DNA of 64,000 nt, taken from NCBI GenBank assembly GCA_017311185.1, contig JAESUZ010002694.1, positions 310,001 to 374,000 of the forward strand. The letters are read 5' to 3'. This document shows positions 1 to 10,921 of this stretch, one piece after another (position 1 is the stretch's first letter; every line of letters begins with the position of its first letter). Position numbers and translations under genes: made by a program. Under the pieces are notes generated by a model. It saw nothing but the letters and a program-made list of their open reading frames with translations. It had not been told where the DNA came from and did not search any database. The DNA is from Proteles cristata cristata (Eukaryota; Chordata; Mammalia; Carnivora; Hyaenidae).

Positions 1-75
1 GGTCTGTCATCCATATTTGCTGAGGTACAATTACCAGACAACACTGTAAATTTCAGGTCTATTCTGTAATGATTC

Positions 76-207
76 TGTATATATGTATCATTATATATAA
101 TTTATATATATATATAAATCAAGTATTGTCGTATATATATAACAAATATTTGTGTTATATATGTGTGTGTATATGTGTGTGTGTATATATATATATAACA
201 AAACAAT
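76..207. repeat. Compound (TA)n/(TG)n microsatellite
   Basis: Several runs of TA and TG alternate over about 130 bases and are partly self-complementary, so the tract could extrude a cruciform. It lies at the 3' UTR end of the antisense L1 that follows and probably grew from that L1's AT-rich 3' UTR. Confidence 0.8.
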
Positions 208-1490
208 TACATTATCATGTCCATTTTTAACACATCCATAAGATTGCATAGTTAGATTTTTTTTATGGTGAAAATTTTTAAGATCTACTTTTAGTAACTT
301 ACAAATATATGAACAGAACAGTATTAACTCTGGCCACATTGCTCTACGTTATGTCCCAGAACTTACTCATCTTGTGACTACAGTTTTGTGCCTCCTGGGA
401 CATCTTTGCCCATTTTTTCCATCCCCCAGACTGTAGTAACTGCCACTTCACTTTGTCTTCTCTGATTTTGCCTTTTTTTAGACTTCACATATAAGCGATA
501 ACTTAACAATATTTTCTTTTTCTGTCTGACTTCTATCACTTAGCAAATTGCCCTCAAAGCCCAGTCACATTGTCACAAATGACAGAATCTCCTTCTGATA
601 TTTCATTATATATATTATATACGGTGTGTTTATTTAATATATTTCATGTACACACAGCCTTATATTCGTATCTCTATATCACATTTTCATTTTCCACTCA
701 TCCATTTTTGTCCATTTTGGTTGTTCCCATGTCTTGGCTATTGTAAATAATGCTGGAGTGAACATAGCATGGATATTATTTCTGCATAGTGAGCTCATTT
801 CCTTTGGATATATACTTAGAAGTAGGGTTGCTGAATCATATGTTACTTTTATTTTTAATGTTTTGAGGACACTCCATGCTATTTTCCATGATAGTGGCCC
901 AGTTTACATTCCCACAGACAGTGGATGAGGGTTCCTTCCTCCACAACCTCACCAACACTTGCTGTGTCTTATGCTTTGTTGATAGTGGTCCTTGTGACAG
1001 GTGTGGCATGATATCTTATAATGCTTTTCATTTGCGTTTCCTGATGTTTAGTAATGCAAAGCACCTTGACATGTACCTGTTGGCCTTTCATGTGACTTTG
1101 AAAATTGTTGATGCAGTTCTTCTGCCCATTTTTTAAAAAATAAGATTGTTTTTGTTGTTATTGAGTTGTATGGGTTCTTTATATGTTTTGGATGTTAGTC
1201 TCTTTCTTATTAGATATATGGTTTGCAAATATATTCTTCCCTTTTTTTAAGTTGACTTTCATTTTGTTGATTGTTTCCTGGTTGTGTAGAAAGAAGCTTC
1301 TTAGCTTGATATAGTACCACTTACTGAATTTTGCTTTTTGGTGCAGAATGCTTTGGGTATAATATCTAGAAAATCCCTGCCAGGACCAGTTTCAAGGAGT
1401 CTTTTGTTTACATTTTCTTCCAGGAATTTTACAGTTTTAAATCTTATATTTAAATCTTTAATCCATGTTTTTCTTGTGATGGGAATTTAA
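208..1490 (-). mobile_element. L1 3' UTR and ORF2 3' part, antisense (first piece)
   Basis: Read on the plus strand, this follows the reverse complement of a mammalian L1 3' end. Landmarks in order are 'cagaacttactcatctt' near 360, 'tcttggctattgtaaataatgctgg' split around 733-757, 'tttcctttggatatatac' near 800 and 'ctcaccaacacttgctg' near 948. The ORF2 C-terminal region follows, with many substitutions and stops. It looks like an older L1MA/L1MB-type copy, dead and 5' truncated. The same element resumes at 1636 after a SINE insertion. Confidence 0.85.
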
Positions 1491-1635
1491 AAAAAATTAT
1501 CGTTTATTTATTTTTGAGAGACAGAGAGAGAGAGCACACATGCACAAGTGGGGTAGGGGCAGAGAGAGAGGGAGACACAGAATGCAAAGCAGACTTCACT
1601 TCTGAGTGAGCTGTCAGGACAGAGCCTGACATGGG
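1491..1635 (-). mobile_element. SINEC-type SINE, 5' truncated, inside L1
   Basis: The A-rich tail appears as T-rich sequence at 1497-1517, followed by the GA-rich strand of the CT region and 'cagagagagagggagacaca'. The copy stops at 'cagagcctgacatggg', so the tRNA-like head with its A and B boxes is missing. L1 sequence 'taaatctttaa(t/c)cca' lies on both sides (1451-1465 and 1636-1650), which is consistent with a long, diverged target-site duplication. Confidence 0.85.
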
Positions 1636-2085
1636 TAAATCTTTAACCCATTTTGAGTTATTTTTTGTGAGTTGTGTAAGGTGTGTGTGGGGGGGTCCCA
1701 TTTCACTTTTCTGCCTGTGGCTGTCCAGTGTTCCCAGTACCGTTTATTGAAGATGGTCCCCTCTTCATTGAGTATTCTTGACACCCTTGTCAAATCATAG
1801 TTGACTCTGTAGGTGGTGGGCTATTTTTGGCCTCTTGATTCTGTCCCATGAGTTGGTGTGTCTATTTTTATACCAGTGCTCTACTGTTTTATTATAACTT
1901 TACAGGATAGTTTAAAGTCAAGAAGAATGATGCCTCTGGCATTGTTATTCATTCTCAGAATTATTTTGGCTATTCATAGTATTTAGAGTTCCATACAAAT
2001 TTACAGTTGTTTTTTCTATTTCTGTGAAAAAAGTTTCTGGGATTTTGGTAACACTGTGTTGAGTCCATAGTTCTGTTTACTGTAA
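1636..2085 (-). mobile_element. L1 ORF2 fragment, antisense (second piece)
   Basis: Continues the L1 after the SINE: 'tttctgcctgtggctgtcca' near 1709, 'tgtcaaatcatagttgactc', 'ctctactgttttattataact' and 'ttggctattcatag'. These correspond to the 3' third of ORF2 in reverse complement. The match stops near 2085, either at the 5' truncation point or at a later rearrangement. Confidence 0.8.
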
Positions 2086-2630
2086 GTCTTGCCTTTTTTT
2101 TCCTTCTCCATCTCATCCCTAGTAGTGAAGCCCCACATATATCACCAGCGACCCCTGGGAGGTGAGACCTACAGGGACCACCCAGGAAGTGTCCCACCAC
2201 ACTGGGGGAGCTAGATGCTCATCTCTTCTCTAAGCTCTCTTCTCCTACTGGGGAAAGGGTCGGCCCGTGGAAGGGCCCCCATGGTGTGGTGCTGTGTGGC
2301 CTGTGGGAGACACAACACAAGCAGAGCATTGCCATTCCTCTTACCCTTACAGTCTGGTCCTTCTTGGCCTCTATGGGCTGAGAGAGGGGATCAGCCTTAC
2401 CCCCCCACCCCACACCAAGTGCTGGAATTTTCTCTGGGGTGTCTTATCCATGGATTGTTGCTGGCTGGCCCTTTTGTGAGGAGCACTGAAGTCAGGAATG
2501 ACCTCTGTCACCATCTTGATGACCAAAGGCTACATACTTCACGGACTCTTGCCATGGATATAATTTCTTGCCACTTGCTATGGATAGAATATTTTGACTA
2601 CATATAGTCTCTGTTTTGAATTTGTCATGA
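2086..2630. other. Unidentified GC-richer block
   Basis: About 545 bases with clearly higher GC than both flanks, directly abutting the L1 truncation point. A 130-codon plus-strand reading frame (2215-2607) has no motif I recognise and no homologue I can name. It may be an LTR, an old repeat, or sequence joined to the L1 during insertion. I do not assign a function. Confidence 0.4.
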
Positions 2631-4035
2631 ACTAGATTTTAAATTACAAAGTAGGAGCATTTGAGCATTCCAATGATAACTTCTTAATGGTCATTTTATA
2701 TCTTAATAAATTTGATTGGGGGGGCACTCTTCCTCAACAAATTACTTGCACTTTATGACTCTGAGTGTAGGTGTGTGTATCTTTCTGGAACTTTGATTAC
2801 ACTGCTATCCCATCTCCAACAGAAATTAAAATATTATTCTACACAAATATAGCAAAGAACACAAATAATTTCGCACACGATTTTCTTGTAATAAGAAATC
2901 ATCAGTGATGTTGAATTTTTTTTCTTTTTTACAGAAGACTTATAGAGTGTGATGGGAAACACACACATCTTCCCCAGCATCTTTTCTTTACTGTTTAGTC
3001 AGCAATTACTTTATCTACTTTGGAGCTGAAAGGTATAAATTTCACACACACACTCACGCACATTAATACTGGTATGTGGCATATACTATCTCCCATTAGG
3101 TCTGTGAGTAATTAAGATTAAGCAGATGGTCATCCACAGCTTTATAATGTTGTTTACATTTTTCCTAAATAGAACTATAAAATTTTATAATAAGGCATAA
3201 GCACAGAATTCAAAACGGAAAGTAAGCTATTAGCTAGGTTTTTATTAATGAGCCTATTAAACTTAACAAGTAAACAGAGGAGACATAACTCTCAAGTTCT
3301 CTGTAGATCTTTCTGTAGCATACATATTTATTAGACTGCGTGCTTATTTCCAAGTCACTCTGGCAGTGGGAGGGTTCAATGTCAGGTTGTTCAGAAATAA
3401 CCCAAGAGGATGGGGGCAGGTCAGTGACCAGCCAGGGCTACTAGACTTCAAGAACACATGAGGAATCTTGGAATTTCAGAATGAAAAACTAAGCTGAAAG
3501 CTTAAATAGGTGTCATCTGAAACAGACATGGAGACAGACATCCCAGGAGTTACGAAAAAGTTGAAGACCTACGATAATCATGCTATTCAGTGTTACTATT
3601 TTAAAGTCTTGGATATAGACAAAGGATGATGGCCAAGTGGAGCAGATGAATCAGAAATTCAGAGAGTCAGGCAGGGAAAGAAAATTTTGACCAGGAGAGC
3701 TTTTGACGTTTCCAGTAAGGGCTAGACCAGGTGCTACTGTCCAGGTGGGCTTGTGAGAAGGTCACTCAGTGAGATAAGAAGCAGGAAGACCTTGGGAGTG
3801 CTCATCCTGAGTGGACAAGATGACACAGAGCCCCTGACGCCACAGTGAGGTTCTGGCAGGCTGAGCCAACTGCCATGTCCTGTACCTTTGTGCAAAGCTT
3901 CTGTGCAAAGCTTTGTGCAAAGCTTCTGTAACCCTGTAGTGGATGGGATGTAGTGGCCTACCCAAACCCTGTAGTGGCTCTCCCAACGCCCCCTGCCCTC
4001 ACCTCTGTAACCTCTAAGTCTACCACCTTCCCTGG
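2631..4035. other. Unique AT-rich DNA, nothing recognised
   Basis: No SINE, L1 or MIR signature is visible. Small local direct repeats occur at 3886-3977: 'gtgcaaagctt' recurs about every 12-16 bases, then 'ccctgtagtgg' appears twice. The acceptor-like 'ctttttt acag' near 2920-2933 has no paired donor or long open frame. Confidence 0.5.
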
Positions 4036-4315
4036 CAGAGTGTCATGAGATGTGGTTACCTTAAGGATATTCAGATATGGGGAGTATCCCAGACTTGACC
4101 GGTGGGCCCAGAGTAATCACCAGTGTCTCCGAAAGAGGGAGGCAAGAGGGGCGGATAACAGAAGGGTCAAGAAGTGTACCCTCCTGCAGACGCCACTCTA
4201 CAAGTGCCCTGATGCTCGCCTAGTGAGACCCGTTTTGGACACAGACCCTGCAGAACTTAGAAGTCATGGCAGCTTTTCACAGCAGTGCTAGGACACTAAA
4301 AGACCACACTAGTTT
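4036..4315 (+). mobile_element. MLT1-like MaLR LTR fragment
   Basis: Plus-strand sequence follows the MaLR LTR pattern: 'atgtggttaccttaaggat', 'cagatatggggag', 'gggcccagagtaatcacc', and near the end 'gtgagacccgttttggacac' then 'gcagaactt' and 'cagcagtgctaggacact'. It is strongly diverged and has lost much of its 3' end. No internal or protease region is attached, so it is a solo or fragmentary LTR. The exact subfamily is uncertain. Confidence 0.6.
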
Positions 4316-7300
4316 TTCTCAATAGAGGCTCACAAATACTTTCTTGCTTTCTTAGGTGTACCCAGGGAACGTTTCAAAATCATCGTTGTAGTTCATTCCC
4401 TGTTTCCTGTGAAGTAAAGATGAGGGTTCACTCCCTGAGTGCCCTCTTACAGTTATTCTTTTTGCTTTTGTGGGGACAGTTTCTTCCAAATGTGAAGAAT
4501 TAAAAAAAAAAAAGGAAACCTATTCCTGTAATACACTGTTGATGTAGATTATTGATGAGAATACAGTGTGTCAGATTCCACAGTGTTGTAAATATCCCAC
4601 CAATTTCTCTGTTCTTCTAAAATCTTTCTCATCCACTCTTGGAACACAGCCTTAGGGTAGGGGTCTGGGAGCTTCATCAAGTGCAAAACACCCAAACTCT
4701 TCCTGCCACCCTTCATTGTCTCCTGATTGCAGGGAGGTTGTCTTTCTGCACCGACTTTTCTGCACCGACTTTGAGCAGAAAAGCAATGGCATTCATGACT
4801 CCTTGTGCAGACACATTGGTTTGGGGATGGGCACACAGCTGATGGGAAGCCTGTTGCACATTGTTGCCCAGTGTACGGTCACCTCTGAGTTGCTGCTCTG
4901 ACAAACACAGTGGCTCTCACTTAGTGGGGGCCTCAAGTATTTTCTACATGTATGCTTTGCAGACTACCTCTGGACCCATCATCTTATTTTTCAGGTATTC
5001 AGAAAGCAGTAGTTTTAGTTAGGATATAAGCTATTATTAGTCTACAAAGTTATTTTCAAGCCAAATAGGAACAAAAAAAAAATAAATGAAATTCTCTTTT
5101 GGTTATATTTGGTTGGAGACTCTGAAGCTAAACACTGATCTCTGCTTAGAGATAGACTTTTTTCTCTTCCTGACAGAGAATGAAAATGATACAATCCCAA
5201 GATCACATAGTATCAGATATGGGAAAATAGAAAATATTTTCAAATTATACATTTGTAAGAAAAGAGCAATAACATTTGATAAGATGATGATATAGAAAGA
5301 GTAAAAACCTATGGGTGAAAATTAGGCATTGTCTTCAGGCTTCCCACATAGGCGTAAAATCTTTGAGAGAAACTCTGGTGCATATTCTCCAAGGACAGGG
5401 ATCAGTACAGTCATCTCAAATGTTACTTGGGTTCTAACAGCTCCGCAGCTGTAACAGGTGGCAGAATACTCAGGCACCTCTGTCAACTTGCTCATGTCCT
5501 CCGATATTTTGTCAGCTGCTTTTTAGAAGTTATGTAGACTATTGAGAAGTGACCAAGATGCACCAAGGCAGCAGATAAAAAATATAATTTTGAATAACAC
5601 AGCAAGAGGCACATTTCCTAGATGTCTGTTTTTTTTTAACCAAGCCAAGAAGGACATATGCTTAGAATTCTACAACTCTTTATTACCTCAAGAATTCATG
5701 AAGTGACTCTTAGATTTAGTTATTCTCTTAGTGTTATATTCTTATCAGAGTATTTCTGTTAGATTTTTGTTTGTTTGACTTTTTGTTTTGTTCTGTTTTG
5801 TTTCTGCTCTTTTCTTAAATTGTGTTGGTGGACCTCTAGTGTAGATAAGATGACCTGTCTGCAAGCTATCTGCAAGAGTTATTAGCAGCTCCTTTTCAGT
5901 TTACGGTTTACTCTTGTTGTCTGCGCTGACATTTGTAATGCATGTCTTTGTTTTTTATTCTAAGGCTAAAAAATACTTTGGGGGACACATACTGTAGCTA
6001 CCTATGTCTTTTAAATGGTGCTGATTTATGAAGCAGATATGTTGCCAGGATTCCGGATAGTGATTTCTGCCTAATAAAAAGTCTGATTCTATTATTTCCT
6101 TTCTCTTTGGATGAAGTTGATACTCTCATACATCTTTAAAACAACCTTCTCCCCTTTCTGTTGTTCAAAGTAGCTGATGGCTGGGCACTGTGTATTTTCT
6201 TCCCTACATGCACTCTATCTCAGCAAAGGTTGCTGGGAGAAATCAGCCTCTGTTTTTAACATCACTTTACACATTTAAAAAAAAAACCACAAAGTCTCTT
6301 TTGATTTTTAATGTAATTTGGTGATCACTTTTGTTGTCTTAGTAATGACACAATATTATTTTTTAAATTGAGTATATATAAAAGGCTAGTAAAATTCTTC
6401 AAAAGTCATAATCTTATAGTATCATATAGTCTTAGGTTGGAGAAGACCAGGAAGATCATCTTTAGACCCATTTTATTGTGTATCTTGAGGCCTACAATGG
6501 CATCTGTGTAACTGTTCTGATGTAAGAAGTTGGGTTTGTATCTGGCAAGGATAATAATGCTTGGTTTCTACTGAAATCACTATACATGATTTTTTCTATT
6601 AAATGATAGGCTAATATTTCCAGATATCTTATCAATACTGCTTCAGTTCAGGGTGCTTTTGGAATTTTCAAAGCACAGCTCCAGGTACTTTCAGAAAAAT
6701 TTTGTTAATGAACCAGTCAGTAACAAAATGTTCATAAATTATGTTCTGTGGCTAGTGACATTCGGTGCAATCAGTTTTCACGCAGATACCAGAACTACTT
6801 GATGATACAAAACCGCGACGGGGTCATAGAAACACAAGTGACAGATCTGGACAGCCACTCATCAAGCAAGTGAATGAAGTGAATTAAAAGTGAATGATTA
6901 AAAGTAAATTCTGTACACCAAATTGTGATGTGGGTAATGACTGTGTTATGAAAATCCAGTTCTTGGCTATTTCCAGTACGCTCACCATCTCCTGTAAATA
7001 ATACCCTCTCTGGTTATGCTTCTGGAGCTCAGCAAGAGTTGCTCACATTTCTCAAGGGTCTACTGCTTAACAGTAGTATATAGTTAACATTGTACACATT
7101 CCCATGACCTCATGACCTCCTATATGCACCAAATTTTTTTGTATCCATTAACTTCCCACGAGTATTGTTCTGTTTTATGAAATGTGGTATGTATATCTGT
7201 ATATCCGTGGTCAAACATGAGGTTATTTTCAGCGTTGAAGTACTTGGAATTTTAAATATTGTAGCTATAGTTTTACATAGTAAGATATATAATGGTATAA

Positions 7301-10079
7301 AATATACATTGTAAAATGTACGATATATATCATCAAGCCAGTGATTTCTACACTGATATACCATCTAGTTTTAAAAATGAAAATGTACATAAGTAAATAA
7401 AGCCAGTTGATTTGAATCTATGAACTAGATAATGGAACTCTATGGCAGGTAGAATGGCAAAAATTTATGACAGTAGTTATGCAATGGATTGGAATTTAGA
7501 GCATATTCGTTAGAATAACAGCTTAGTTTAAGGACAAACCAAAAATAATCCTACTTTTTAAACCAGGATATAAAAACTCAGCTATAGTATTTCTTAAGTC
7601 TTTGAAGAACACTACTACTATCTTTATGAAATACTCATATGGCTTCCATAGAGATCACTTAGAACTGGCTCAATTTAATTCTTAAGAATTAAAAGAAAGT
7701 GGTTCGATGTTATTTTCTTCTAAAAAGTATTTTAATTTTACTGTTTTTCAAGCTCACTTGCTATTTTGTAACACGTCACACATATCCTTAGCTTCAGATC
7801 AGTGACATGCCTGCAAACTTGCATAAGACTGATACTGTAAAAGACACTTTGAGGGAATATTTAGAAATCTGAAACAGCTTTCAGATCTACTTGGTATTTT
7901 TTCTACAATTCAAAATCTCAATGACATATTTTTTCAACAGCTTTTCTAGTTCACAATAGGATTTCCTTAGTTTTGTATTTCTGTTCCCTGTGATCTGTCA
8001 GTTCAGTTGGTTGATGTTCAGATGGAGGAGAGGTGTCACTCTTTTTTCTCTGTCCTTCAGGGACACAGAAGCCTTCCAGGGTCATTAACTAAGAGAATAC
8101 TCCACGGTCATGAAGGAAGGAGGTCCAGCACAAATTCCCTTTAAGCCTCATTTAACTGTACAATTAATTAGTAAAAATAAAAATTAATAAAAAATAAATG
8201 ATGATCCAGTGTCATCATTTGGTTTGAGCCTGTGGTCTTAGGTAAAGACTGTTTTTGATCATTTCTAAGAAGCTGGATGGAGGAAAAGATTTGGCCCAGT
8301 GGTGTCAACTGTATCAGAAGTCTGCATTTTACTCTGTGTTACATAAATGAGTTCATTTGCATCAGTGTCAGCTTTGAGATATAACTGGTGGGAAAGTATT
8401 TTGAAAAAGTTTAAATCACAAGGAAATCTGTTATGAATACCTGAGTGTCCCGAGGAATCCAAAGACAGAAATATAATTCAGCTTTAGAAAAAACTAGAGA
8501 GTCAAACATTATTAGGATTTTTCCCCATTTTTCATCTATGTTTTATCACATATCAGCTTTATCTGAGACATTGCTTGAGATGGTGCCAGCTCAATAGTGT
8601 TAATCATTACTACCAAATGTTTAAAATCTTGTGTGTTGACAAAACTTCAGACTCAGAGCCGAGCTGCAAAAAGTAGTACATTTCGTTTATTTTTCATAGC
8701 TGTTATTTTTATTCATTACATTTTTATATTATATTTTATTTTATTTTATTGTAGGAGGAACATAAGTTCTTCTGCATTAAACCTATGATTTAATCATCTG
8801 CATTGCTGGAAGTTTCTAATTAAACTTTTCCTTTGGGAATCCATCAGCTCGAAGGCCTATGTAGTATGCTTTTTAACTATCCTCTTAATCTGTGTTTCTT
8901 CCTTCTGCATGAAGGAAAAGAAGAATGGCATGAGGTAGATAGAAGTTTGCCTACAAATTCTGTCAGATAGTAGTACAAATGCTGTCTGGGGCTGTGCTTG
9001 ACTTTTTGGACTCCTGTCGTGAGATAGTCATTCCTTCAAAAATGGAGTTGTAAGCTATACACCTTCAAGTAATTTCCTTAACCTAAGATGCTGAGTACAG
9101 AGTTCTGTGACTTTGTGTGTGAAACATGTAATCCTCTGGTTAATAATTCAGCACTGGTCCTTAACCATTCTGCATGTCAAGCAAGAACCAGGAAGTTAAC
9201 ATTTCTCATCGAATATAACAGGCATTTCTTATTCTAGTGAAAGGGTAATACAACATTCTGTATTATTGTATTATGCTATTAAAACATCTCAATATTTTCC
9301 AGACCTTGGCCATTTCCGAGTTGTTCTTCTCTGCCCTGATGTTGTGATCAGGGGCTACTTTTCTCTGCCGCCTCCTTCTCCAGCTGCCCTCAAGGAACTG
9401 AATCTCTTCCCAGTGTACTGAGCCCGTCTCTGGGACAACACTCTAAATCACAGAGAGCCCAACCTGGAGAAATACACAAACGCTTGTAGATAGTGGGTTT
9501 TGGGTCAACTATTTGTCACATACACACATCACAGCGGCAGTTTGAATGTTCTTTAGATATATAAGCAGTTTGGATTCAGAGGCTCATATATTCTTCATAT
9601 TATAAACAATATTGAGAACACACAGGATTGTCCCATTTTCATGATTTTGGGGAGCACCATCCCAGCCTTTGTAAAAATAGCATCAGATCATAACAGAGCT
9701 AGCCACACTATTGTTGGCCGTGAAGCAGCTTTAACTGTTCTTGCCATATTCATCACAAAGGCATAAACATTACACTGATGACTTATAACCATATAAAATC
9801 CTCATTGCTTCAGTAGGAATTGATAAAGAAACTCATTTTCTGATGTACATGCCACTTGTGAAACTGCAAGAATAAATGACTTGCAGTTTAAGTAAAAGAT
9901 AAGATAGAAACTCTAGTTCTTTTCATATGTTTTTATTTGGTATATCTGATCTTGTTTCCACATCCACCCCTGAAGTATTCATTAAGACTAGAAGATTGCT
10001 TTTCGTTCTTCAGTTTTGGAGACACAAATGCCACTGTTGAGGTGATTACAGACATAAAGATTTTTCCCTTTGTTTTTAA
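4316..10079. other. Long unique AT-rich interval, no gene recognised
   Basis: About 5.8 kb without a clear interspersed repeat. A 13-bp direct repeat 'tttctgcaccgac' occurs at 4743-4755 and 4757-4769. The stretch near 6430-6500 may be a very old repeat but cannot be named. ORFs are short and AT-driven. The splice-like frame at 5177-5260 is weak and is listed among rejected items. The interval is compatible with intron or intergenic DNA. Confidence 0.5.
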
Positions 10080-10885
10080 ATTTTAATTGAGGTCTAACTA
10101 ATGTATGTACTTGTAATTGACATACGTGTTAGTTTTAGATACTACATAATGATTTGATATTTGTGTATACTGCAAAATGATCACCACAGTGCTTACTTAC
10201 TTCTCTGACCCCAAACATAATTATAGACATGTTCCTTGTGATGAGAATTATTAAGATCTACTCTCTCAGCAACTTTCAAATATGCATTCCTGTAACTTCT
10301 TTATTTTATGACTGCAGGCTTGTACCGTTTGGCCCCCTTCACTGATTTTACCCACCTCCCACACCCTGCCTGTGGCAACCACCAATCTAATGTGCTCTGT
10401 TTCTAGGAACTTGTTCGGTTTGGGTTTCAGATTTAGATTCTTACAGTTCACGTAAAAGTGAGATCATACAATATTGGTCTTCCTCGCCAACACTTTTTGT
10501 TTCTTGGGTTTTTGATTCTAGCCATTGAGACAGGTGTGAGGTGATATCTGGTTGTGGTTTTGATTTGCATTGCCCTGATGATGAGAGATGTTGAGCATCT
10601 TTTCAGGGGTCTGTTGGTCATCTGTTTGTCATAAAATGCCTATTTTTAAAATCAGAATATTACACATTTTAGATATGAACTCCTCATCAAGTACATTATT
10701 TGCAAATATTTTTTCCCATTCCATAGATTCGTTTCCATTTTGTTGATGGTTTCCTTTGCTGTGCAGATGCTTTGTAGTTCAACGAAGTCCCAATACTTCT
10801 GCTTTTGTTGCTTTTGCTTTTGGATCAGATCCAAACACTCATTGCCATGATTCATGTCAAGGGTCTTATCATCTGTTTTATCTTT
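10080..10885 (-). mobile_element. L1 3' end, antisense, 5' truncated
   Basis: Reverse-complement L1 3' UTR ('gatgagaattattaagatct' at 10240-10259, 'ttgtaccgtttggccccctt') leads into the ORF2 end ('ggttttgatttgcattgccc' near 10556, then 'gttgatggtttcctttgctg'). The minus frame 10652-10855 retains recognisable L1 ORF2 C-terminal wording (KYWDFVELQSICTAKETINK). The copy ends near 10,880, just before a (TG)n tract and a second L1 that repeats part of the same region. Confidence 0.85.
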
Positions 10886-10889
10886 TTAT

Positions 10890-10890
10890 C

Positions 10891-10921
<31 letters not shown>
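10890..10921. repeat. (TG)n(TA)n microsatellite
   Basis: About eleven TG units followed by a short TA run. It marks the junction between two antisense L1 segments and probably derives from the 3' UTR of the second L1, where TA/TG tracts are common. Confidence 0.85.

Noticed and set aside
5177..5260. Possible plus-strand exon (tttctcttcctgacag ... gtaagaa)
   Set aside because: The open frame is AT-driven, the donor has no G before GT (attt|gtaag), and the composition equals that of the flanks.
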